Shown in pieces: positions 7,527-15,359 of a DNA stretch of 22,204 bases. The notes beneath the pieces are model-generated. The model was given only the letters and a program-made list of their open reading frames with translations. It did no database searches and was not told the DNA's origin. Both the position numbers and the translations under genes were made by a program. Location of the stretch: assembly GCA_965661115.1 (NCBI GenBank), contig CBFICO010000028.1:1-22204 (forward strand), written 5' to 3'. Every line of letters starts with the position of its first letter. Position 1 is the first letter of the stretch. This stretch comes from UBA6770 sp965661115 (GTDB taxonomy: Bacteria > Bacteroidota > Bacteroidia > Flavobacteriales_G > Salibacteraceae).

Positions 7527-8063
7527 ATGCAGGAAGTAATAGTACATGGCAGGGTTTTCGAACCATATTTGACTGAAGAAACTATAGAGCAGGCTGTTTC
7601 AAACGTTGCTGACCAATTGAACCAAGATTATAAGAATCAGAAAATAAATTTTGTAGCGGTACTAAATGGCTCGTTCATGTTTTGCTCTGATTTGCTCAAA
7701 AAAATAAAGCTCGATTGTGAGATTTCTTTTGTGAAGTTAACTTCATACGAGGGTACAAGTTCAACTGGAAAAGTACAAGAACTTATTGGTTTGCAACAAG
7801 ATGTAAGCGAAACCCATGTAGTTTTAGTTGAGGATATTGTTGACACTGGAAATACACTTGAAAAGCTCCATGAAATTTTTGAGGGTAAAAATTTAGCATC
7901 GTTAAAAATTGCCACCCTATTGTATAAACCATCTGCATACAAAAAGAATTTACCGATTGATTACATCGGTAAAGAAATACCCAATGAGTTTGTATTGGGA
8001 TACGGATTAGATTATGATGGCCTAGGAAGAAACCTAGCCAGTATTTATAAATTAAAAGCATAA
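7527..8063 (+). CDS. hpt: Hypoxanthine phosphoribosyltransferase
   Basis: 178 residues, the usual length. It transfers the phosphoribosyl group of PRPP to hypoxanthine (and usually guanine) in cytoplasmic purine salvage. The PRPP-binding loop is VVLVEDIVDTGNTL at about 98-111. FVAVLNGSFMF (about 42-52) is the pyrophosphate-loop region, and FVKLTSYEGT (about 68-77) is the flexible loop. FVLGYGLDYDGLGRN near 155-169 is the family's C-terminal signature around the metal-binding Asp. The start is set by the promoter motif that ends 5 bases upstream. The adenylate kinase gene begins 4 bases after the stop, so the two purine-nucleotide genes are surely cotranscribed. Confidence 0.94.
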   Translation: MQEVIVHGRVFEPYLTEETIEQAVSNVADQLNQDYKNQKINFVAVLNGSFMFCSDLLKKIKLDCEISFVKLTSYEGTSSTGKVQELIGLQQDVSETHVVLVEDIVDTGNTLEKLHEIFEGKNLASLKIATLLYKPSAYKKNLPIDYIGKEIPNEFVLGYGLDYDGLGRNLASIYKLKA

Positions 8064-8067
8064 AAAG

Positions 8068-8637
8068 ATGGTGAACCTAGTATTATTTGGCCCTCCAGGC
8101 GCAGGAAAAGGAACACAATCAGATTTATTAAAAAAGCACTACGAGTTGGTGCATATTTCAACTGGAGACGTTTTTAGAGGGTTAGACCCAAGTTCTGAGT
8201 TGGCCAAACTGGCTAAATCGTATTCAGATAAAGGAAACCTAGTTCCAGATGAAGTGACTATAAAAATTCTTGAGTCTGAAGTTCAGAAACACTCCGATAT
8301 TAATGGAGTGATATACGATGGTTTTCCTAGAACTACTGATCAGGCTGTGGCGTTAGACTCCTTTTTGGAAGGAAAAGGTACCAGTGTAACCCTAATGCTT
8401 TCATTGGTTGTGCCAGAAGATGAGTTAAAGCAGCGCTTATTAGAAAGAGCAAAAGTATCGGGAAGAGCTGATGATGCCGATCCTGCGGTTATTGAAACCA
8501 GAATTGCCAATTACAATAAAAGCACAGCTCCCGTTGCAGAGTTTTACAAAAAACAAAACAAATTGGTTGAAATTAACGGTGTTGGAAGCATTGAAGAAAT
8601 TTTTGACCGATTAAAAGCAGCTATTGACGCTAGATAA
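8068..8637 (+). CDS. adk: Adenylate kinase (short form)
   Basis: 189 residues. It interconverts ATP + AMP and 2 ADP. The P-loop is GPPGAGKGT at about 8-16, the AMP-binding segment follows (STGDVFR), and DGFPRT lies at 85-90. The LID is the short, non-zinc type: LLERAKVSGRADDADPAVIETR (about 125-146) carries the two Arg clusters without four Cys, as in other Bacteroidota adenylate kinases. It starts 4 bases after hpt and ends 5 bases before obg; this hpt-adk-obg order links nucleotide balance to a nucleotide-sensing GTPase in one transcript. Confidence 0.95.
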   Translation: MVNLVLFGPPGAGKGTQSDLLKKHYELVHISTGDVFRGLDPSSELAKLAKSYSDKGNLVPDEVTIKILESEVQKHSDINGVIYDGFPRTTDQAVALDSFLEGKGTSVTLMLSLVVPEDELKQRLLERAKVSGRADDADPAVIETRIANYNKSTAPVAEFYKKQNKLVEINGVGSIEEIFDRLKAAIDAR

Positions 8638-8642
8638 AAAGG

Positions 8643-9656
8643 ATGTCCTTTAACCGAAAAATCGTTTCGTCAAACTTTGTTGACTATGTAAAGGTTTGTG
8701 CCCGCTCTGGAAACGGAGGTAGTGGCTCAGCACATTTGCGGAGAGAGAAATTTGTTCCAAAAGGTGGTCCAGATGGCGGAGACGGTGGAAGAGGAGGTCA
8801 CGTAATAGTGCGAGGTAATGAACAAATGTGGACGCTACTTCCGCTCAAATACCGTAAACACGTAAAAGCTACCGACGGTGCGAATGGGTTAAAACAACGC
8901 GCCACTGGAAAACAGGGTGAGGACGTTTATTTAGATGTACCACTCGGAACGATAGTTAAAGACCCCGACACAGAAGAGCAACTTGCAGAAATTACCGATC
9001 ACAATCAAGAATATATTTTGGCCAAAGGTGGAAGAGGTGGTTTGGGCAACTGGAATTTTAAAACCGCCACCAATCAAACTCCTCGATATGCCCAAGAAGG
9101 AGAAGAAGGGGTAGAGTTTTGGCGAGTATTGGAATTAAAAGTACTTGCCGATGTTGGTTTAGTAGGGTTCCCTAATGCAGGGAAATCAACTTTATTATCG
9201 GTTGTATCAGCTGCAAAACCAGAGATTGCCAATTATCAGTTTACTACTCTGGTGCCTAATCTTGGAATTGTAAAATATCGCGATCATAAAAGTTTTGTGA
9301 TGGCAGATATCCCAGGAATAATTGAAGGAGCAGCAGAAGGAAAAGGACTTGGTGTTCGGTTTTTGAGACATATCGAAAGAAATTCGGTGTTACTTTTTTT
9401 AGTTCCTGCCGATGCTGATGACATCATGGAACAGTACAATATTTTGCTCAATGAGCTTAAAAAGTACAATCCAGAACTGTTAGACAAAGAACGCGTTTTG
9501 GCTATTTCTAAAAGCGATATGCTTGACGATGAATGAAAGGAAGAGATTGCTAAAGATATTCAGGAAGACATAAACTGGGTGTTTATTTCTGCTGTGGCTC
9601 AAACGGGACTTACCGAACTAAAAGATATGCTTTGGAGTAAGTTTGAAACTAAATAG
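8643..9656 (+). CDS. obg: GTPase Obg, frame interrupted by an in-frame TGA
   Basis: Obg is a 50S-associated GTPase needed for growth in nearly all bacteria tested. The glycine-rich Obg fold fills residues 1-160 (GNGGSGS, GGPDGGDGGRGG, KGGRGGLGNWNFKT). The G domain shows G1 GFPNAGKST (175-183), G2 TT (201-202), G3 DIPGIIEGAAEGKGLG (from 222) and G4 ISKSD (288-292). At codon 298 (9534-9536) there is a TGA, after DMLDDE. The same frame then continues KEEIAKDIQEDINWVFISAVAQTGLTELKDM to TAG at 9654-9656 and includes the G5 motif (ISAVAQ). The whole frame is 337 residues, a normal length for Obg without extra C-terminal domains. Stopping at 9536 would give 297 residues with no G5, which should not bind GTP properly. 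The visible relatives I recall have Leu at this place (DDELKEE-like). A sequence error, a recent mutation or readthrough are all possible. It is followed 17 bases later by the PAP2 gene. Confidence 0.9.
9534..9536 (+). other. In-frame TGA inside obg
   Basis: The stop lies in frame with both flanking halves of Obg (codon 298 of 338). Family-conserved sequence continues without a shift on the 3' side for 39 codons. TTA to TGA is a single change; two compensating one-base indels (TTGAAG to TGAAAG) would give the same result. Confidence 0.9.
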
Positions 9657-9673
9657 GTCAAACAAAATCTGTA

Positions 9674-10228
9674 ATGCTTGAGCAACTAGAACAACTTGAT
9701 AAATCTCTTTTTCTAACCTTAAATGGTTTGCACTCTAAACCATTTGATTTTATAATGTATTGGTTTTCTGATGAGTTTATCTGGATTCCATTTTACGCTT
9801 TGCTTTTATTCTTTTTGTATAGGCGGTTTGGTTTAAAATCAATCGGTTGGATTGTACTTGGAGTAATTGTAACTATAACTTTAGCCGATCAATTATCAGT
9901 AAAAGCGTTTAAAGAGGTTTTTGAACGTTACCGACCTTGTCATAACCTTGAGATACAAGAACTAGTTCATTTGGTAAAAGGTCATTGTGGAGGAAAATAT
10001 GGCTTTCTTTCTAGTCACGCTGCAAATACCTTCGGGCTTGCCACGTTTTTGTCCTTTATGTTTCAAAACAGAAGAATTACGGTAAGCCTATTACTTTGGG
10101 CTGCGCTCGTATCATATAGTAGAATATACCTTGGAGTACATTATCCGTCAGATATAGTTGCTGGTGGATTATTAGGAATACTTATTGGCGCAACCACCGG
10201 ATTCTTGGTAAACAAAAAAGTGGCTTAG
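9674..10228 (+). CDS. PAP2-family membrane phosphatase
   Basis: 184 residues with all three PAP2 signature motifs: K80-x6-R87P88 (KEVFERYRP), S114-H115 in FLSSHAANT (the catalytic His motif, with Ser-Ser-His-Ala instead of the more common PSGH) and SR-x5-H-x3-D at 149-160 (SRIYLGVHYPSD). Five or six membrane helices are visible, for example 38-50, 56-72, 118-130, 138-148 and 163-178. Enzymes of this family remove phosphate from undecaprenyl pyrophosphate, phosphatidylglycerophosphate or lipid A at the periplasmic face. Which one applies cannot be told from sequence alone; undecaprenyl pyrophosphate phosphatase is the common annotation for stand-alone Bacteroidota members. The gene begins 17 bases after the obg frame ends and is probably the last gene of the hpt operon. 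Confidence 0.88.
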   Translation: MLEQLEQLDKSLFLTLNGLHSKPFDFIMYWFSDEFIWIPFYALLLFFLYRRFGLKSIGWIVLGVIVTITLADQLSVKAFKEVFERYRPCHNLEIQELVHLVKGHCGGKYGFLSSHAANTFGLATFLSFMFQNRRITVSLLLWAALVSYSRIYLGVHYPSDIVAGGLLGILIGATTGFLVNKKVA

Positions 10229-10303
10229 TCATTACTTTAGAATTTCACGAACCACTTGTTAAGTAAAAAAATCATCACTTAATAAACTAGAAAATTTAGC
10301 AGC

Positions 10304-10311
10304 TACTTTAG
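10304..10311 (+). promoter_or_regulatory. Candidate -7 element of the symporter gene
   Basis: TACTTTAG differs from TAnnTTTG by one base and ends 6 bases before the ATG at 10318, the same geometry as the hpt motif. The 89-base gap between the PAP2 stop and this start is otherwise AT-rich with no clear terminator hairpin. Confidence 0.35.
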
Positions 10312-10317
10312 CTCATT

Positions 10318-12087
10318 ATGCTAGATACAGTTGATTGGGTAATAGTTGTTGGCTATTTACTCATTTCTTTATACATAGGATTTAAGTACAAGAATGAAGC
10401 GAGCAAAAGCTTGTCAGATTTCTTTTTAGGAGGCCGCAACATGCCTTGGTTTGTGGCGGGAATTTCTATGGTTTCTACCACCTTTGCGGCCGATACTCCG
10501 TTGTGGGTAACAGAGGTTATTGCGCAACACGGTATAAGCGGAAACTGGCTTTGGTGGAACATGCTTATTGGGGGTATGCTAACCACTTTTTTCTTTGCCA
10601 AACTCTGGAGGAGGGCAAACATTCTTACAGAGTTAGAGTTTATTGAACTGCGCTACAGCGGCAAGCCTGCTCGTTTTTTAAGGGGATTTAAAGCAGTATA
10701 TATGGGACTGTTTTTAAACGTGATAATTATTGGATGGGTAAACTATGCTATGATGACAATTTTCGAAGTGTTTTTCGGAATTCCCCCATTTGATGCCTCC
10801 ATACCATTTTTCCAAAATGAAATTATCTGGTATTTAGTTGGCGCAATGATAATTGTGGTTTTTTATTCGTCTTTATCAGGCTTAAAGGGCGTTGCCATCA
10901 CCGATACTGTGCAGTTTGTTATTGCAATGACGGGCTGCATAATCATGGCCGTTTTTGTGTTAAATGAGCCACAAATTGGTGGAATGACTGGTTTAAAAGA
11001 AAAACTACCTGAATGGCGGTTTAGCTTTTTTCCAGTTCTGGGTGAATCATCTGGTGAGAACGGCACGTTTAGTATTTCCATAGCATCATTTTTAACGTTT
11101 GCTTTGGTGCAATGGTGGGCAAGTTGGTACCCAGGGGCAGAGCCTGGTGGAGGTGGATACGTTGCCCAGCGAATGATGAGTACAAAAAATGAACAAGGTT
11201 CCGTATTAGCCACTCTGCTTTTTCAAGTATCACATTATTGTTTGAGACCATGGCCGTGGATTATTGTTGGATTATGTGCTTTGGTACTTTATCCTGACTT
11301 ACCGCAAGACGAGAGCGGTAAAGGCTTTGTGCTCATTATGCGCGATGTGCTACCCGCAGGACTAAAAGGTTTGTTGTTAGTTGCATTTTTAAGTGCGTAT
11401 ATGAGTACAATTTCTACTCAATTAAATTGGGGCGCAAGTTTCTTAACCAATGATTTATACAATCGATTTATACTCTATAAAAAGAAGTTTAAGTACGAGG
11501 AAGATAGAGATAAACATCTTGTATTGGTAGCTCGCCTTTTTACTTTGGGAATTATGCTGGTTGCCATTTGGGTTACTTCTCAAATAAACACAATTGACGC
11601 AGCGGCTAAGTTTTTAATTCAAGCAGGGGCGGGGTTAGGCCTGGTTTTAATTCTCCGCTGGTTTTGGTGGCGCATAAATGCTTGGTCGGAGATTGCGGCA
11701 AGCCTTGCTCCAATTTTAGGATATTATGTTTTTAATAATCATTTAGAGCTGGATTATCCGTACAACTTTTTGGCTACAATTGCTTTCACCACTTTAATTT
11801 GGTTATCCGTTACGTTTTTAACTAAACCAGAGCCAAGTAAATTGCTGTTCGATTTTTATGAGCGTGTAAAACCAGGTGGTTGGTGGGGCGAGTATATGCG
11901 TAACGATAGCTCAAGCTACTTTAAAGGATTGTTTTCATCATGGTTTTTTGCATTGATATTTACATACTCATTGCTTTTTGTAATGGGTTATGCGGTTTTT
12001 GCAGAGTGGAAATCGATGCTAATGTGGTTAGGCAGCGGATTAATTTCGGGTTTCTTTTTATCTAAAACGCTGAAAAAATTATTCTAA
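10318..12087 (+). CDS. Sodium:solute symporter (SSS/SLC5 family)
   Basis: 589 residues with 13 or 14 hydrophobic helices in the LeuT-fold arrangement of the SSS family. Helix 1 is WVIVVGYLLISLYIGF, followed by the family's loop SLSDFFLGGRNMPWFVAGISMVSTTFAADTPLWV (residues about 33-66), where the conserved GGR and the unwound-helix region with Ser/Thr lie. ALVQWWASWYPGAEPGGGGYVAQRMMSTKNE (about 260-292) is the family's helix 6-7 region. AFLSAYMSTISTQLNWGASFLTNDLY (about 358-384) is the helix 8 signature that contributes to the sodium site. Members couple sodium entry to uptake of sugars, amino acids, nucleosides or vitamins. The Trp-rich, approximately 590-residue Bacteroidota subgroup has no assigned substrate that I know of. 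It ends facing the broken histidine kinase, with the two stop codons overlapping. Confidence 0.88.
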   Translation: MLDTVDWVIVVGYLLISLYIGFKYKNEASKSLSDFFLGGRNMPWFVAGISMVSTTFAADTPLWVTEVIAQHGISGNWLWWNMLIGGMLTTFFFAKLWRRANILTELEFIELRYSGKPARFLRGFKAVYMGLFLNVIIIGWVNYAMMTIFEVFFGIPPFDASIPFFQNEIIWYLVGAMIIVVFYSSLSGLKGVAITDTVQFVIAMTGCIIMAVFVLNEPQIGGMTGLKEKLPEWRFSFFPVLGESSGENGTFSISIASFLTFALVQWWASWYPGAEPGGGGYVAQRMMSTKNEQGSVLATLLFQVSHYCLRPWPWIIVGLCALVLYPDLPQDESGKGFVLIMRDVLPAGLKGLLLVAFLSAYMSTISTQLNWGASFLTNDLYNRFILYKKKFKYEEDRDKHLVLVARLFTLGIMLVAIWVTSQINTIDAAAKFLIQAGAGLGLVLILRWFWWRINAWSEIAASLAPILGYYVFNNHLELDYPYNFLATIAFTTLIWLSVTFLTKPEPSKLLFDFYERVKPGGWWGEYMRNDSSSYFKGLFSSWFFALIFTYSLLFVMGYAVFAEWKSMLMWLGSGLISGFFLSKTLKKLF

Positions 12088-13644
12088 TCCAAACTTTCAA
12101 TGAGCTTTTCTAGCTTTTGTTTATCAATAGGTTTGGGTAAGTAGCCTGTAAACTTTATGTCTCTGCACAGTTCTTCCATTACTTCTTTAGAATTTGCAAA
12201 TCCATCAGTATTACAGAAAATTGCTGTTCAGAACATTTGTCAATTGCTTCTTGCCCCGAAGAGGCCTGCTCAATTAATACATTCATCTCGCTTAAATACT
12301 GATTTAGAATAAGCCGATTAATTTTGTTATCATCAACCATGAGAACCGCTTTTTTGGCGTGTTTAGGTTTGGGTTTGTTTATCGCAACCTCTTCACTTAC
12401 CATAAGCTTAATCTCAAAATGGAAAATACTTCCAGAGGCTGAGTTTGCATTTAAATGCAACTCGCTATTCATTGCATTCAACAATCCTTTTATAATTGAC
12501 AAGCCCAAACTAGTACCACCGTATAACTTCTCTATACGCTCATCGGCGTTATTGATGCTTTCATACAGGTCGATTAATTCACTTTGGTCGAAATCGTTTC
12601 CTGTATTTACAATTGAAAATCTAATGGTTATAGTCTGTTTACTTGAGTGAATTTGTTCGGCTATTAATTTGATACTACCGTTGCTACGGTTTTTAATTGA
12701 GTTTTTAATCAAGTTAAAAAACCCCTGATTCAAGCGATATGGATCGGCTTTAATTAATGGAGGTAACTTAGAATCAATCTCAACGGACAGCTGAATGTTA
12801 TTTTCTTCGGCGGTGGGTAGAAATGATCGAATAACTCCTTGTAAGTATTTTCTATGTTCTATGGTTTTTTCAGAGAGTTTTATCTTCCCAGCTACGATAT
12901 TACCTAAATCAATGGTATTATCTAGCAATACTTGAAGGCCAGCATTTGAAAGATTTAGCATTTCAATATCTTCTACTAAATTTTCGTCGGTGTTTTTACT
13001 CGAAATAATATTGGTTAAACCTGTTAGCGCATTTCAGTATGTTTTTAGTTCATGGGAAATAACATTTAAGAATTCCTTTCTAACTAGGTTAACATCTCGT
13101 GCAGAGGCTAATGCTTCTTCTTTAGCAGATTCTGCTCGTGCAAGCTTCTGTTTGCCACTTTGACCTTTAACAAACAATACTGCACTCCAAACGTCAAAAA
13201 TACAGGCTATCAAACCCAAGAAAAAAACTTGAAACCAGCGCACACGTAAGTGAACTGAAGTTAAAGCCAGTTCTCTACGAGATAATGAGATTAATGCATT
13301 TATGTTTTCGGCAGCAGAAAGTACTTTTCCCTGTGGTGTAAAAGACCGGAAAGATTGAAAAAAATCATGAATCTGTTGTACGTATTTTTCCTCGTATAGC
13401 TCATACATTAAAGGTTCGTTATATAAGTCTTGGGATCGTTCAATTGGTATTGAAGGGAAATGTGTAACGTCTTTACTAAATGCAATCAGGTCCTTTTCTA
13501 CTTCCCTTTGTTCGGTAATGATTCCAGCGTGTTTTTCAACTAGAAGCATATTGAGTACACCTCAAATGAAATGTAAATGCAAAGCAAGACAAAAATCCCA
13601 ACCAAGGTTGGCAGCAAAACAAGTTTTACATGGTTAAATAGCAT
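12084..13644 (-). pseudogene. Hybrid sensor histidine kinase, disrupted at least three times
   Basis: Read on the minus strand, ATG at 13644 begins a membrane helix (LVLLPTLVGIFVLLCIYI) and then shifts frame near 13550-13560. The second frame runs from about 13549 with an approximately 100-residue extracytoplasmic sensor region of unknown fold, a second helix (about 13237-13165), an Ala/Glu-rich coiled linker and the H-box ISHELKT (His codon about 13057-13055). A TGA at 13034-13036 then breaks the dimerisation helix, in KTY-stop-NALTGLTNI where the family has PLNA. In the same frame follow the HATPase N-box (FFNLIKNS), a degenerate D-box (VNTGNDF), the G-box (GGTSLGLSI) and a receiver (VLMVDDNKINR, phospho-acceptor Asp in VILMDLQ). 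At about 12195 the frame shifts again, and the tail ANSKEVMEELCRDIKFTGYLPKPIDKQ ends with TAG at 12084-12086. About 30 receiver residues between MDLQ and the T-A-N loop seem missing. No functional kinase can be made. Confidence 0.8.
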
Positions 13645-13708
13645 AGAAAAGTATGCTGTTTCTAAAGCCAAGATACAATTCTACACAACGTACGAATGGA
13701 AGAATAGG

Positions 13709-15313
13709 TTACAAATTGATTTGCATTCCTTTTGGGTATTTAATAGAGTAACCAAATCGTAATTTTTTAGATTCACCCGGTTTTAATTTTAGTTTCCACG
13801 TAAGTTTTCCTGAGTTTAGGTCGTGATCTGCTTTTTTAGCATTGAGCAAATCAACTGATATTTTGTTGTTTCCGCTCACAGGAATTTGGTCTTCAACCAA
13901 TAATTCAACCGACGTGTTTTTGTTGTTGGTTACCGTAATTTCAATACCTATCTCTTCTTTTTTGTCTGATCCAATTGCGTAGGCTTTACAGAAATCTTTT
14001 ACTCGTTTTCTCTCAATGATAATGTTATCATCTATTCCTAAAGAGATATCCAGCGTATCTTGAGCTCCACTTAAGTTGAGTATAGAGCTGCCAACAAAAG
14101 TGTTTTCGAAAAAGAAATTAGTTTTACCAGGAATCAAATTATACTGCTGCCAATCGGAGGTTTTAGCCAACAGAAATGCCTTTTTTCTAAGTTTTGGTGC
14201 AGCGTAATAAGTGTAGCTAGCGGGTAACTCATAATTAGATACAGTTACTCCGTAATGTTTGTTGTTGCTTTCAATAGTGTACTTGGTTTTTAAATCGAAT
14301 GAAACTGCCGTTTGATGCTGGGTAATGTTTACTGGTGGTGGGGTGAAATTCGCAGAAGGACTTGGAGCTTCAGAAAGTGTAGCATCTTCAACTTCGTCTG
14401 CTTGAATATTGTATTGGGTGCTTCTATTGGATTTAATATATGCACCACCATAGTTTTTATTTTGAAATACCAATCTCCAAGGTGTTAGATTTGGTTTTTG
14501 TATGTTATGTTGAGGGTTTGCGGTTGATAATGAAAGGTTTATATTTTTCCATGCAACTCCTGAAAGCTGATAAACCTTAGCGTTATATTCAAGTTGAAGG
14601 GGAGAAGTTATACTCTTGCTTTTTAGGTTGTAAACTGGATACCATCCTGCTCCACTTACATTGTAAGATACTTGCATAGAAGTGGTTTGGGTTAATTTAG
14701 ATTCTACCTCAATAACAATCTCACCAACCGATTTTCCTTTAACCGTTCTGTTTTGTCTTAATTGAGCGTTTAGCTTATTGATTATTGCCTGGCATTCGTT
14801 GTGTTTTTTGTTTTCTTTGGTTTCTTCCGTTACAATTTCTCTAAGTCTTAATCTGTAAAAGTTAGCTCGTTTTATAATTTCTTCGGTATTGTTGTTAGAG
14901 CCTGTTTGAGAAAGTGCCTTATTCTTGAGCAGCAAATCTTTTTCCTCTCTCAACAGCCATTGATTGTTTTTGATGTCAATTAATTTTTCTGACATTAGAT
15001 TTAGGCTGTCTTGAATCCTTTTAGTCTTTTCATTTTCCTCATTGTTTTTTAAGTAATTCTGCTGAAAGCTTACCGATAAAATAGTGATGTCTTTGTCTCC
15101 TGTAATTTGAATAGAGTTTTGATTAACCCGGGTGGAAAGATTGGTTAAAACAATTTGATGTTTTCCCTTGGGTACTTTTACCTGCGCTGAACGCTGAATT
15201 TGTGCGGCTCGTTGAAAAACAGTTACGTGTTTAATTTTAGATTCTACAGAGATTTCGTTCGCAAAAGAAGAAGTGATAAGTATAGTGCACAGCACAGAGA
15301 AAAGCGTTTTCAT
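13709..15313 (-). CDS. DUF4139-containing exported protein
   Basis: 534 residues from ATG at 15313, which begins a clean signal peptide (MKTLFSVLCTILITSSFA, cut before NE). An upstream in-frame ATG at 15343 would add ten polar residues before it and is less likely. Residues about 24-65 form the DUF4140-type N-terminal beta domain (VTVFQRAAQIQRSAQVKVPKG, VNQNSIQI). Residues about 85-195 are a charged coiled coil. The DUF4139 domain follows, with VSYNVSGAGWYPVYNL (about 220) and WKNINLSLSTANP (about 256), and ends at the C-terminus in the usual LTWKLKLKPGESKKLRFGYSIKYPKGMQ. The architecture matches the mucoidy-inhibitor MuiA-like family. The domain function is unknown; secretion to the periplasm or cell surface is inferred from the signal peptide. 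It is the last intact gene of the long minus-strand run, 46 bases after Maf. Confidence 0.84.
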   Translation of the reverse strand: MKTLFSVLCTILITSSFANEISVESKIKHVTVFQRAAQIQRSAQVKVPKGKHQIVLTNLSTRVNQNSIQITGDKDITILSVSFQQNYLKNNEENEKTKRIQDSLNLMSEKLIDIKNNQWLLREEKDLLLKNKALSQTGSNNNTEEIIKRANFYRLRLREIVTEETKENKKHNECQAIINKLNAQLRQNRTVKGKSVGEIVIEVESKLTQTTSMQVSYNVSGAGWYPVYNLKSKSITSPLQLEYNAKVYQLSGVAWKNINLSLSTANPQHNIQKPNLTPWRLVFQNKNYGGAYIKSNRSTQYNIQADEVEDATLSEAPSPSANFTPPPVNITQHQTAVSFDLKTKYTIESNNKHYGVTVSNYELPASYTYYAAPKLRKKAFLLAKTSDWQQYNLIPGKTNFFFENTFVGSSILNLSGAQDTLDISLGIDDNIIIERKRVKDFCKAYAIGSDKKEEIGIEITVTNNKNTSVELLVEDQIPVSGNNKISVDLLNAKKADHDLNSGKLTWKLKLKPGESKKLRFGYSIKYPKGMQINL

Positions 15314-15359
15314 TTTTGAGTTTTTATGATGAGCCAATGGCAAACCAAAAATGATGCCG

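Noticed and set aside
9530..9570. Selenocysteine or programmed readthrough signal at the obg TGA
   Set aside because: Obg has no selenocysteine forms, the matching residue is not Cys, and I see no strong stem-loop directly 3' of the TGA. Readthrough remains only a formal possibility.
12180..12210. A 25-base slip between repeated MDLQ and MDGF codons as the cause of the receiver frameshift
   Set aside because: The second-frame reading GFAN tempts one to see the MDGF motif, but it would leave the receiver about 25 residues short. Placing ANSKEV at the beta4 loop restores normal length and explains the Lys-Pro spacing better.
9534..13036. Reassigned genetic code with TGA as a sense codon
   Set aside because: TGA is used as a normal terminal stop at the SPOR gene (1051-1053), ccmE (ATGA with ccmF), ccmF (ATGA with DUF2520) and the KdsC-like gene (TGATG), and many long genes contain no internal TGA. 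The SnoaL lesions use TAA and TAG. Standard bacterial code is the better reading.
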